This document shows, one piece after another, positions 15,963-25,073 of a DNA stretch of 64,000 nucleotides. Below the pieces are notes generated by a model that worked only from the letters and a program-made list of their open reading frames with translations, made no database searches and had not been told where the DNA came from. Position 1 is the stretch's first letter, and every line of letters starts with the position of its first letter. The stretch covers positions 1 through 64,000 of the forward strand of contig VEQH01000013.1 in assembly GCA_018883325.1 (NCBI GenBank). Reading direction: 5' to 3'. A program made the position numbers and the translations under genes. Source of the stretch: Flavobacteriales bacterium (GTDB taxonomy: Bacteria; Bacteroidota; Bacteroidia; Flavobacteriales_D; Crocinitomicaceae).

Positions 15963-16826
15963 ATGTATTTCATAGCAGAAAGTGGATCAACTAAATGCGA
16001 CTGGATGTTAGTCGATGGCAAAAATAACCAAAGTTTTTGTTCAACGATGGGCTTCAACCCATATTTTCATTCATCCGATTTAATTGAAACTGAATTAGAA
16101 AAAGTTGAAAAGATTGCAGCTATTGCATCTGAAATTAAAGGAGTTTACTTTTATGGCGCAGGTTGTTCAAGTGAAGAACTGAATGCAAAAGTTGAAGAAG
16201 GGTTGAAACGAGTTTTTAAAAACGCCAAAATTATAGTCGATCACGATTTGCTTGCTTGTGCTTACGCAACCTACAGTGGCAAACCTCAGATTTCTTGTAT
16301 TATCGGTACCGGTTCAAATTCTTGCTATTTTGACGGAGAAAAACTTTCAGAAGAAGTTCCTGCTTTGGGCTACATTCTTGGCGATGAAGGAAGTGGAAGT
16401 TATTTTGGTAAACAATTGATTGCTAATTTTTTATATCATCGTTTACCTACTGAAATCGAGCAAGATTTTATTGCAACTTATCATTATACCAAAGATGATT
16501 TAGTTGAAAACGTTTACATGAAACCGAATGCAAATGTGTTCATCGCTTCATTTATGCCATTTATTGGAAAACACAAAGACAATCCTTATTTCAAAGACAT
16601 GGTTCGCGAAGGATTTAAAAAATTCATAGATGTTCATGTTACTTGCTATAAAAATTACAAAGATGTTGAAGTGAATTTTGTTGGTTCAATTTCTCAAATT
16701 TTTGAACAAGAACTTCACGAAGCTGCTGCGGTTTACGGTGTTACGATTGGTTCATTGATTAGAAGACCGGCAGAAGCACTTGTTGCTTACCATCTTAAAT
16801 ATATTTTAAACACAGAAATTGCATAA
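15963..16826 (+). CDS. BadF/BcrA/NagK-type sugar kinase
   Basis: A 287-residue ASKHA-fold ATPase of the BadF/BadG/BcrA family, close to N-acetylglucosamine kinases. Phosphate-binding motifs: MYFIAESGSTKCDWMLVDG at the start and IIGTGSNSCYFDG in the second half, followed by GYILGDEGSGSYFGK, the hallmark of the NagK subgroup. It begins the operon that continues with an amylase one base after its stop codon. In this context a likely job is phosphorylating glucose freed by maltose phosphorolysis, or an amino sugar. Substrate identity is inferred from neighbours only. Confidence 0.83.
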   Translation: MYFIAESGSTKCDWMLVDGKNNQSFCSTMGFNPYFHSSDLIETELEKVEKIAAIASEIKGVYFYGAGCSSEELNAKVEEGLKRVFKNAKIIVDHDLLACAYATYSGKPQISCIIGTGSNSCYFDGEKLSEEVPALGYILGDEGSGSYFGKQLIANFLYHRLPTEIEQDFIATYHYTKDDLVENVYMKPNANVFIASFMPFIGKHKDNPYFKDMVREGFKKFIDVHVTCYKNYKDVEVNFVGSISQIFEQELHEAAAVYGVTIGSLIRRPAEALVAYHLKYILNTEIA

Positions 16827-16827
16827 T

Positions 16828-18156
16828 ATGAAACATAAAAATCTACTTTTATTTGTTTTTCTAATTCTTATGAATTTCAAGGACATTGCTCAAAATGTGA
16901 CTCCAGATTGGGCAAAGAATGCAACAATTTACGAAGTAAACATCCGTCAATTTACACCTGAAGGAACTTTCAAGGCGTTTGAAACACATTTGCCAAGATT
17001 GAAAAAAATGGGAGTTGACATTTTGTGGTTGATGCCAATTCATCCAATTGGGGTTGAAAATCGCAAAGGTGGCTTGGGAAGTTACTATGCAATTAGCGAT
17101 TATAAAGCTGTTAATCCAGAATTTGGAACGCTTGATGATTTCAAAAAACTTGTAAAATCAGCACAGTCGCAAGGAATGAAAGTAATCATTGATTGGGTTG
17201 CAAATCATTCATCGCCAGATAATGTTTGGGTTAAACAAGGACATTTAGACTGGTACACATTGGATTCTTTAGGACGTATTCAACCAACAATTGGAACAGA
17301 TTGGTACGATGTTGCAGATTTGAACTACGACAGTAAAGAAATGCGCAAGGAAATGATTTCTTCTATGAAATATTGGTTGACAGAAGCAAATATCGATGGT
17401 TTCCGTTGTGATGTTGCAAGCTGGGTTCCGATTGATTTTTGGATTGAAGCACGAAAAGAATTAGATGCTACAAAAAAAGTATTCATGCTTGCGGAAGCGG
17501 AAGAAGTGGAAATGCACAAAGCATTCGACATGACCTATGGTTGGAACCTTCACCACATAATGAATGATATTGCAAAAGGGAAAAAAGATGTAACGGCAGT
17601 TTACAATTATGCCAAAGACAACAAACATCCTAAATCGGCATACAGAATGAATTTCACTTCTAACCACGACGAAAATTCGTGGAACGGAACTGAAATGGAG
17701 CGAATGGGTGAAGCACGTTTCGCTTTTGCTGTTTTTGCGGCAACGTTTGAGGGAATGCCTTTAGTTTACAATGGACAAGAAACTTCATTAGACAGAAGAT
17801 TGAAGTTTTTTGACAAAGACTCAATTGATTGGTTAAAAATGGATTTAGTTCCTTTTTACACTAAGTTATTACAGTTAAATCGTTCGAATAAAGCACTTTG
17901 GAATGGAGAAAATGGGGGAGAAGTGAAGTTTATTTCTGCTGCTGACGAAAAAAATGTTTTAGTTTTCTCAAGAGAAAAAGACGGTGACAAAGTTGTTGTG
18001 ATGATAAATATGACTGGAAATGACCAAAAAGTAAAATTAAATAACACCTTACTTGCTGGAAAATACAAAGAATTGTTCTCGGGGAAGAAAGTCAAAATGA
18101 AAGCCGAAGTAGAAACTGAGATTGAAGCTTGGGGATATAGGGCTTATTATAAATGA
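16828..18156 (+). CDS. GH13 alpha-amylase-family glycosidase, secreted
   Basis: A 442-residue GH13 enzyme acting on alpha-1,4-glucans. ATG 16828 gives a clean signal peptide (MKHKNLLLFVFLILMNF, cleavage near residue 23) and starts one base after the kinase stop; the upstream TTG at 16819 is unlikely. Catalytic motifs: nucleophile Asp near 195 in DGFRCDVASWV, acid/base Glu in VFMLAEAEEVEMH, transition-state Asp in FTSNHDENSWNG, and region I in VIIDWVANHSS. No T9SS tail is present, so it is likely periplasmic: it would trim maltodextrins before import. The C-terminal ~80 residues form the usual beta-sandwich domain C. Confidence 0.92.
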   Translation: MKHKNLLLFVFLILMNFKDIAQNVTPDWAKNATIYEVNIRQFTPEGTFKAFETHLPRLKKMGVDILWLMPIHPIGVENRKGGLGSYYAISDYKAVNPEFGTLDDFKKLVKSAQSQGMKVIIDWVANHSSPDNVWVKQGHLDWYTLDSLGRIQPTIGTDWYDVADLNYDSKEMRKEMISSMKYWLTEANIDGFRCDVASWVPIDFWIEARKELDATKKVFMLAEAEEVEMHKAFDMTYGWNLHHIMNDIAKGKKDVTAVYNYAKDNKHPKSAYRMNFTSNHDENSWNGTEMERMGEARFAFAVFAATFEGMPLVYNGQETSLDRRLKFFDKDSIDWLKMDLVPFYTKLLQLNRSNKALWNGENGGEVKFISAADEKNVLVFSREKDGDKVVVMINMTGNDQKVKLNNTLLAGKYKELFSGKKVKMKAEVETEIEAWGYRAYYK

Positions 18157-18159
18157 AGA

Positions 18160-18180
18160 ATTGAAAATTGAAAATTGAAA
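18160..18180. repeat. Three 7-bp tandem units (ATTGAAA)
   Basis: ATTGAAA occurs three times head to tail directly after the amylase stop codon. It is a minor satellite in the same spacer as the larger 8-bp array. Confidence 0.75.
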
Positions 18181-18220
18181 ATTATCTCATTATTAAATTC
18201 ATCTTTCCCTCATTCGCTCC

Positions 18221-18300
18221 TAATGTCCTAACATCCTAAAGTCTTAATGTCCTAAAATCCTAACATCCTAAAGTCCTCATATCTTAATGTCCTAACATCT
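18221..18300. repeat. Ten 8-bp tandem units before the MFS gene
   Basis: Ten consecutive 8-base units with consensus TAANRTCC: TAATGTCC three times, TAACATCC or TAACATCT three times, TAAAGTCC or TAAAGTCT twice, plus TAAAATCC and TCATATCT. Together they occupy exactly 80 bp and end six bases before the MFS transporter ATG, where the ribosome-binding and promoter region should be. A change in copy number would move the upstream promoter relative to the gene by 8 bp steps. Confidence 0.9.
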
Positions 18301-18306
18301 ATAAAC

Positions 18307-19659
18307 ATGCAAAACACTAAACCTAAATTATCCTTTTGGCAAATCTGGAACATGAGTTTTGGATTTTTGGGAATTCAAATGGGATTTGCGCTACAAAACG
18401 GAAACGCAAGTAGAATTCTTACAGATTTCGGTGCAAATGTTGAAAGTCTTTCATGGTTTTGGCTCGTTGCACCATTAACAGGTATGATCGTGCAACCAAT
18501 TATTGGATATTGGAGTGATCGAACTTGGTCCAAAACACTAGGAAGAAGAAGACCTTATTTCTTGGCTGGAGCAATTTTAGCTTGTACAGCTTTGGTTCTA
18601 CTTCCAAATGCAGATAAGTTTACGGGTGTATTTCCTGCGTTGCTTGTTGGTGCTGGTTTCTTGATGATGATGGATACATCTTTCAATATTTCTATGGAGC
18701 CTTTTCGTGCCTTGGTTGCGGATAATTTACCAGAAAGTCAAAGTACAAGAGGATTTTCAATTCAAACTGCTTTAATTGGAGTTGGTGCCGTTGTTGGTTC
18801 TTTTCTTCCATGGATTCTTGCCAATTGGTTCGGCGTTCCAAATAATTTGACAAATGTAAAAGTGCAGCCAAATGTGGTTTATTCTTTTTACATCGGAGCG
18901 GTTGTTTTTATGGCAGCAATTCTTTGGACAATTTTTAAAACAAAAGAATATTCTCCACAAGAACGCATCGAAATGGGGATTGTTGAAGCTGAAAAACCAA
19001 AAGAAAAATTCAAAATTCCAACTACAATGTGGAAACTTGGATTAATTCAATTTTTTTCTTGGTTTGGATTATTTTGTATGTGGGTTTACACAACAACAGC
19101 TTTAAGAGAACATACTTATGACTTGCCTTCTATCGATTCGTTAAAGGAAACATTGTCACAAAATCCGCATGATAAAATTGCTTTAGGACAATTAGCTTTA
19201 AGTGAAAACTTGGGAGATTGGGTTGGAATTTTATTCGGAATTTATAACGGAGTTTCAGCAATTTTTGCCTTGTTAATTCCAATGATTGCGACTAAAATTG
19301 GTAAATCTAGAACACACATGGTCTCTCTCGTTTTGGGTGGATTTGGACTGATTTTAATGTATTTTATGCCTGATAAAAACGCAATGATTTTACCGATGAT
19401 ATTCATTGGTGTTGCTTGGGCAAGTATTCTAGCAATGCCATATTCAATGTTATCAGGGGTGATTCCTGCGGATAAAATGGGTGTTTTTATGGGAATTTTT
19501 AATTTCTTCATCACCTTACCTCAAATTGTGAGCGCATTGTTCTCAGGGCCAATTGTAAAGCATCTTTTTGGAGGAAATGCAGCTTATGCACTTATGCTTG
19601 GTGGTGGCTTAATGATTTTAGCAGGAATATTGAATTTTACTATAAAAAATGAAAATTAA
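18307..19659 (+). CDS. MFS sugar transporter (maltose/SLC45-like)
   Basis: A 450-residue, 12-helix major facilitator of the subgroup found with maltose phosphorylase genes in Bacteroidota. Motifs: LTGMIVQPIIGYWSDRTWS and KTLGRRRPYFLAGAI (the RGRRRP loop of the GPH/SLC45-like families), and SMEPFRALVADNLPESQ. A cytoplasmic insertion lies around residues 260-310. It should bring maltose or short maltodextrins across the inner membrane with protons. Its 3' end overlaps the phosphoglucomutase gene by 11 bp. The 5' spacer is filled by a tandem 8-bp repeat. Confidence 0.88.
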   Translation: MQNTKPKLSFWQIWNMSFGFLGIQMGFALQNGNASRILTDFGANVESLSWFWLVAPLTGMIVQPIIGYWSDRTWSKTLGRRRPYFLAGAILACTALVLLPNADKFTGVFPALLVGAGFLMMMDTSFNISMEPFRALVADNLPESQSTRGFSIQTALIGVGAVVGSFLPWILANWFGVPNNLTNVKVQPNVVYSFYIGAVVFMAAILWTIFKTKEYSPQERIEMGIVEAEKPKEKFKIPTTMWKLGLIQFFSWFGLFCMWVYTTTALREHTYDLPSIDSLKETLSQNPHDKIALGQLALSENLGDWVGILFGIYNGVSAIFALLIPMIATKIGKSRTHMVSLVLGGFGLILMYFMPDKNAMILPMIFIGVAWASILAMPYSMLSGVIPADKMGVFMGIFNFFITLPQIVSALFSGPIVKHLFGGNAAYALMLGGGLMILAGILNFTIKNEN

Positions 19660-20290
19660 AGGATTATTATTTGACTTAGATGGGGTAATCGTAACTACGG
19701 AACACAATCATTTCGTTGCTTGGAAAAGAACAGCTGATGAATTGGGAGTTCCTTTTACGGAGCGCGAAAACGAACAATTAAAAGGAATTAGTCGCATAGA
19801 TTCGTTGAAAATGATTCTTAAAATGGGAAATGTTTTTATTTCAGAATCTGAATTTGATGCGCTATTAAAAAGTAAAAATGATTTTTATCTTGAATCGATT
19901 CAAGAGCTGAATCAGTCGGATTTGCTACCTGGCGTGATGGATTTATTACTTAAAGCAAAAGCACAAGGAATAAAATTAGGTGTTGGATCATCTAGTAAAA
20001 ATGCAAATTTCATACTTGGACTTTTAGGAATTGCCGATTTCTTCGATGTTGTTGTTGATGGAAACGGAGTAAGTGATCCAAAGCCACATCCTGAAGTATT
20101 TTTAAATGGAGCGAAAGCTTTTGGTTTTTTACCAGCAGAATGCATCGTTTTTGAAGATGCAACGAGCGGAATCCAAGCAGCAAAAACAGGAGGATTTTTA
20201 GATATAGGTGTTGGAAATCCCGAAGTAAAAGAAATAGCAACCAACTATTACAATGATTTAACTGAATTCAGATTAGAAGACTATGCGTAA
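19649..20290 (+). CDS. pgmB: Beta-phosphoglucomutase
   Basis: A 213-residue HAD-superfamily phosphatase-fold enzyme of the beta-PGM group, converting beta-glucose-1-phosphate to glucose-6-phosphate. The phosphorylated Asp and acid/base Asp are in LLFDLDGVIVTTEHNH, the substrate-binding loop in KGISRIDSLKMIL, and the HAD motifs II-III in GVGSSSKNANFIL and VFEDATSGIQAAKTGG. Length is typical. It overlaps the transporter upstream by 11 bp and the GH65 gene downstream by 8 bp, so all three are translationally coupled. This is the standard partner of maltose phosphorylase. Confidence 0.95.
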   Translation: MKIKGLLFDLDGVIVTTEHNHFVAWKRTADELGVPFTERENEQLKGISRIDSLKMILKMGNVFISESEFDALLKSKNDFYLESIQELNQSDLLPGVMDLLLKAKAQGIKLGVGSSSKNANFILGLLGIADFFDVVVDGNGVSDPKPHPEVFLNGAKAFGFLPAECIVFEDATSGIQAAKTGGFLDIGVGNPEVKEIATNYYNDLTEFRLEDYA

Positions 20291-22577
20291 TTTATTTGAT
20301 ATAGATAATTGGAAAATAATTGAGAAATCGTTCGATCCAACGAAACAAAAACAGGCTGAAAGTATTTTTAGCATCGGAAATGGTTCGTTTGGTCAACGTG
20401 CAAATTTTGAAGAAAAATATTCTGGCGACACCTTACAGGGAAGTTATGTGGGAGGAGTTTATTACCCAGATAAAACACGTGTAGGTTGGTGGAAAAATGG
20501 TTATCCAGAATATTTTGCAAAAGTGCTTAACGCTTGCAATTGGATTGGAATAAACATCGAGATTGATGGAATTGCTTTAGATTTAAGTACTTGTGAAGTG
20601 AGTTCATTTTACCGTGAATTAGATATGTTCAGAGGTACATTAACAAGAAAATTCAAAGCAAAATTTTCTAATGGAAAAGAAATTGAAGTTTGTTCCCTGC
20701 GTTTTTGTTCGATGCACAGAGAGGAAGTTGCCGCAATTTCTTATTCGGTTACACCTTTGAATTTTAGTGGAAATGTAAAATTCACACCTTATTTAGATGG
20801 AAAAGTTTCCAATCACGATTCAAACTACAACGAGTTTTTCTGGGAAGAAGATAGTCGAAAAGTCGATAATAAAAAAGGTGTTGTTTGTGCAAAAACGAAG
20901 AAAACAAACTTTGCTGTAGCAACGGCAATGCGTTATTCTTTTTGGCGTGAAGGAGAACTCTTAGATATTCATCCAAACATTGCGCAACAAGAGTTTTATG
21001 TTGAGAATAATTTTGAACATTACCTTGAAAAAGGGGTGAAGTTTACGCTTAAAAAGTATGTTTCAATTGTTTCAACTTTAAATCATTCTGAATTTTCGAT
21101 TATCCCAAGAGCAATAAATCAAGTGAGAGATGCGTATATCGCTGGTTTTGATGCACTTTTAGCTGAACACGAAAGTGCTTGGTCAGAAATATGGAAAAAT
21201 GCGGATATACAAATTGAAGGTGACACAGCTGCACAACAAGGAATTCGTTTCAATATTTTCCAGTTGTATCAGACTTACACAGGAAAAAACGCAAAATTAA
21301 ACATTGGTCCAAAAGGATTTACAGGTGAAAAATACGGCGGTGCAACTTATTGGGATACAGAAGCTTATTGCTTGCCATTTTACTTAAAAACAGCGTCACC
21401 TGAAATTTCTAAACAATTATTAATTTATAGGTATAATCACTTAGAAAAAGCAATTGAAAATGCAGCAAAATTAGGTTTTATAGATGGCGCTGCTTTGTAT
21501 CCAATGGTGACCATGAACGGTGAAGAATGTCACAATGAATGGGAAATTACTTTTGAGGAAATTCATCGAAATGGCGCAATCGCTTTTGGTATTTACAACT
21601 ATGTTCGACATACTGGCGATGTTGCGTATTTAGCGCAATACGGACGTCCAGTTTTGGTTGGAATTGCACGTTTTTGGGCACAGCGTTTCAATTGGTCGGA
21701 AAGTAAAAAAGCTTATGTAATGCTTGGCGTAACTGGTCCAAATGAATATGAAAACAATGTTAATAACAACTGGTACACCAACTATTTAGCAAAATGGTGT
21801 ATTCAATATGCTTTAGAAGTTGACACACAAATTCGTCAAGAATCTAAATCAGTTTTAACTGCTGGTGAAGAGGAAAAATGGCAGCATATTATTGACAATG
21901 TTTATTTCCCGAAATTAGAAGGAACAAATATCTATTTACAGCAAGATGGATTTATGGACAAGGAGCAATTATCAGCTTCCGATATTCCAGAAAATCAACG
22001 TCCGATCAATCAGCATTGGTCTTGGGATAGAATTTTACGCTCTATTTTTATCAAACAAGCAGATGTTTTACAAGGACTTTATCTTTTTGAAGATCATTTT
22101 GATAGCGAAACTTTACGCGAAAACTTTGATTTTTACGAACCAAAAACAGTTCATGAATCTTCTTTGTCGCCATGTGTTCACGTGATTTTAGCTGCCAAAA
22201 TTGGCAATATGGACAAAGCGTATGAATTGTATTTACGCACTTCTCGTTTAGATTTAGATGATTACAACCACGAAGCTGATGAAGGTTTACACATCACTTC
22301 GATGGCTGGTACTTGGATGAGTGTTGTGGAAGGAATGGCAGGTGTTAGAATTCATGAAAATGGTTTAAGCATTGATCCTAAAATTCCTGCCGCATGGAAA
22401 TCCTATAAATTTCAAATTCTTTACAAAAACAATCCGATAGCAATAGCTGTTACTCAATCGGAAATAAAAATTAAAAATTTAGGTGAATTTTCGTTGGAAA
22501 TGAGTGTTTTAGGAGCTGAAATCACCTTGAATGCAACAGAAGAAAGAACAATAAATTTGACAACACTAACCGTTTAA
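20283..22577 (+). CDS. GH65 maltose phosphorylase-type enzyme
   Basis: A 764-residue GH65 inverting phosphorylase that splits an alpha-glucobiose with phosphate into glucose and beta-glucose-1-phosphate. Domains: N-terminal beta-sandwich (about 1-270), linker, and (alpha/alpha)6 barrel (about 310-680) with the general acid Glu488 in GVTGPNEYENNV, plus WDTEAYCLPFYL and ESSLSPCVHVILAAKIG, then a small C-terminal sheet domain. No signal peptide, so cytoplasmic. Maltose is the probable substrate, since it sits between beta-PGM and alpha-amylases; kojibiose or trehalose phosphorylases share the fold. Confidence 0.92.
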   Translation: MRNLFDIDNWKIIEKSFDPTKQKQAESIFSIGNGSFGQRANFEEKYSGDTLQGSYVGGVYYPDKTRVGWWKNGYPEYFAKVLNACNWIGINIEIDGIALDLSTCEVSSFYRELDMFRGTLTRKFKAKFSNGKEIEVCSLRFCSMHREEVAAISYSVTPLNFSGNVKFTPYLDGKVSNHDSNYNEFFWEEDSRKVDNKKGVVCAKTKKTNFAVATAMRYSFWREGELLDIHPNIAQQEFYVENNFEHYLEKGVKFTLKKYVSIVSTLNHSEFSIIPRAINQVRDAYIAGFDALLAEHESAWSEIWKNADIQIEGDTAAQQGIRFNIFQLYQTYTGKNAKLNIGPKGFTGEKYGGATYWDTEAYCLPFYLKTASPEISKQLLIYRYNHLEKAIENAAKLGFIDGAALYPMVTMNGEECHNEWEITFEEIHRNGAIAFGIYNYVRHTGDVAYLAQYGRPVLVGIARFWAQRFNWSESKKAYVMLGVTGPNEYENNVNNNWYTNYLAKWCIQYALEVDTQIRQESKSVLTAGEEEKWQHIIDNVYFPKLEGTNIYLQQDGFMDKEQLSASDIPENQRPINQHWSWDRILRSIFIKQADVLQGLYLFEDHFDSETLRENFDFYEPKTVHESSLSPCVHVILAAKIGNMDKAYELYLRTSRLDLDDYNHEADEGLHITSMAGTWMSVVEGMAGVRIHENGLSIDPKIPAAWKSYKFQILYKNNPIAIAVTQSEIKIKNLGEFSLEMSVLGAEITLNATEERTINLTTLTV

Positions 22578-22588
22578 AATTTTAAGAA

Positions 22589-24934
22589 ATGAAAAGAATT
22601 TTGCTATCCGTATTTGTTCTAATTGCTTTTTTACAAACGTCAAATGCTCAAGTAAATCCAACAAATCGTCAGATTGTCCTTCAAGGATTTTGGTGGGATT
22701 ATTGGAATTCTAATTATCCAAATGGATGGGCGAATTATTTGGCAGAGTTAGCACCTCGTTTAAAAGATTTAGGTGTTGATGCTGTTTGGATTCCACCAAC
22801 GATTAAAAATGCTGGGACAAACAGTGTGGGATATTCGCCTTTTGATCATTACGATTTAGGAGATAAATGGCAGAAAAATTCTTTGAAAACGCGTGTTGGT
22901 GACAAAGACGAATTGTTGCGTATGGTTGCTGTTATGAAAGCAAATGGTATTGATGTTATTCAAGATATTGTCTTAAATCACGTTACAAATGCTGGAAGTG
23001 CAACTGGAGCTGGTGGCGCTGATCCTGCTGCTATGGACGATGGTTCAACTGCTAAGTTCAAAAACTTTAGATATGTAGCCTATGGAAGCCCTGCAACCAA
23101 TGAATCATCTACAAATTATTTAACGAGAGAAGGAAGATTTCCAAAAAATTGGCAAAATTTCTACCCAAACAATAACAATGTTTGTTGTACTAATGCTATC
23201 AATTCTCCTTATTGGGGTCCAGATGTTTCCTATGAAAGTAATGCGTTTGGTTTAAGTTCCAATGCGACATTTAACCCCGTTCAATCAAGTGATTACATGC
23301 GTACTAATATGCGCAATTGGATGATTTGGTATAAAAAACAAGTTGGTTGGGATGGAATCAGAATTGACGCTGTAAAACATTTTCCGTCTTATGTGATGGA
23401 AGATATTCTTTGGAACTTACAAAATAACGCTGGATGGGCGAGTGGAGGTAATGAGTTTTTCTCTGTTGGTGAATGGGTCGGAGGTGCATCTGATTTGGAT
23501 AGTTGGGTTGGTGCGGTTCAAGATCGCTCAGGAACCTTTGATTTCGCAATTCGTGGCGCAATTCAAAATATGGTGAATGGAAATGGTAATTTTGATTTAG
23601 CAACAATTCCTTCTGCTCAACAATCAAATAGAAACAGAACAGTACCATTTGTTAACAATCACGATACTTTCAGACCTATTTTAACCTCTTCTGGAAATTA
23701 CAATGGCTGGAATTCAGGCTCTCAATTAGGAACTCAAATCGAACCAAACGATGGTAGAAATAGCGCTGCTCATGCAATTGCACTTTCCGTTGATGGAGCG
23801 CCACAAATTTTCTTTGAAGATTTATTTAATATTGGTTATAACGGTAATCGATTCAACCATCGTCCTAATGTTGACACAACTTTGCCAGTAAGAAGCGATA
23901 TTGAAAATTTAATTTGGTGTCATCAAAATTTACGTTTTAAAGAAGGCGCTTATTTCGTTCGTTGGCAAGCAGCAGACGCATTGGTTATCGAAAGAGGTGG
24001 AAAAGCTTTAATCGGAATAACAGATAATTGGACAACATGGCAAGATTTAAATGGAGTTCAAACTTCATGGCCTGATGGAACTGTTTTAGTTGATTATTCT
24101 GGCGCAAATGGTACTGCAACACGTACTGTTTACGGCGGTGGAAAAGTCAATATTAGCATACCTCCGTGTAATGGAACGGCGGCACAAGGCAGAAGAGGAT
24201 ATTGCGTTTGGGCTCCAGAGGGAATTGTTGAAAATTACGAACGTCCAGCGAAAACAGTTACTCAAGAATGGGAAATGGAGGATGATTTAGGTGATAGCAA
24301 TGTTAAATCACTTGAGCAAGGCGGACGATTACCAAATAATAGTTTAGATTGTAGAACTGTTGGTAGAATTTTTGCAAAATCGGGTTCTCAAATTTCACTA
24401 GAGTTATATCCATCTGCACCAACAAATTCAATTACTTTAATATTAGTTGACAAAGAATGTAATCAAATAGATTCAATTTCAGGAACAGGAAATTTAGTTT
24501 TCAATAAAACAGCAACTTACGATGGTTGGCACACGATTCGAATAAGAAACACAACAGCGACTCAAAATGGTCAAAAATGTTGGGTAAAAGCAACGTATAC
24601 TGCTCCTGCTGTGATTCAAACGAATGTGGTTAAAAACAAATGTGCTTGTGCTGCCCCTTCAACAGTAGGGTTGGAAGAATTAATCGAAGAAAATGGAATT
24701 TCAGTTTATCCGAACCCATCTAAAGAATCAATTACTGTTGAATTTACAGGGAATTACTCAATAGATCCTGAGTGGGCAGTTTTGGATTTAAGCGGAAAAA
24801 AAGTTCTTTCAGGAAACGATGCTAATTTCTTATTCCATATTGACATTTCTCAGTTGATGAATGGCTATTATGTTTTTACTTCTAATGTAAATGGAGTAGA
24901 AGTGCGCAAGAAATTCGTGAAAATGGCTGAATAA
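22589..24934 (+). CDS. GH13 alpha-amylase with T9SS sorting tail
   Basis: A 781-residue extracellular alpha-amylase. The signal peptide covers about residues 1-20 (ending SNAQ). The barrel starts IVLQGFWWDYWNSNYPNGW; catalytic motifs are region I DVIQDIVLNHV, nucleophile Asp in GWDGIRIDAVKHF, Glu in FFSVGEWVGG and Asp in FVNNHDTFRP. After domain C (to about 540) comes a ~120-residue beta-rich domain with Cys pairs that may bind glucan, and a T9SS tail starting SVYPNPSKESITVEF. This is the likely first enzyme to attack starch outside the cell. It follows the GH65 gene after 11 bp, so it belongs to the operon. Confidence 0.93.
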   Translation: MKRILLSVFVLIAFLQTSNAQVNPTNRQIVLQGFWWDYWNSNYPNGWANYLAELAPRLKDLGVDAVWIPPTIKNAGTNSVGYSPFDHYDLGDKWQKNSLKTRVGDKDELLRMVAVMKANGIDVIQDIVLNHVTNAGSATGAGGADPAAMDDGSTAKFKNFRYVAYGSPATNESSTNYLTREGRFPKNWQNFYPNNNNVCCTNAINSPYWGPDVSYESNAFGLSSNATFNPVQSSDYMRTNMRNWMIWYKKQVGWDGIRIDAVKHFPSYVMEDILWNLQNNAGWASGGNEFFSVGEWVGGASDLDSWVGAVQDRSGTFDFAIRGAIQNMVNGNGNFDLATIPSAQQSNRNRTVPFVNNHDTFRPILTSSGNYNGWNSGSQLGTQIEPNDGRNSAAHAIALSVDGAPQIFFEDLFNIGYNGNRFNHRPNVDTTLPVRSDIENLIWCHQNLRFKEGAYFVRWQAADALVIERGGKALIGITDNWTTWQDLNGVQTSWPDGTVLVDYSGANGTATRTVYGGGKVNISIPPCNGTAAQGRRGYCVWAPEGIVENYERPAKTVTQEWEMEDDLGDSNVKSLEQGGRLPNNSLDCRTVGRIFAKSGSQISLELYPSAPTNSITLILVDKECNQIDSISGTGNLVFNKTATYDGWHTIRIRNTTATQNGQKCWVKATYTAPAVIQTNVVKNKCACAAPSTVGLEELIEENGISVYPNPSKESITVEFTGNYSIDPEWAVLDLSGKKVLSGNDANFLFHIDISQLMNGYYVFTSNVNGVEVRKKFVKMAE

Positions 24935-25073
24935 GGAAAGCTCTGTTGTTTTTTTGTTCTTTTTCGCTACCAATGAAGAAAATGTAAGCGTTTTCTGTTT
25001 TTAGCTAGCATCCTACTTTTTTTTGTAATTTTAATAAATGAAATTTTTCATTTTTTGAATTCAAGAAAAAGTT

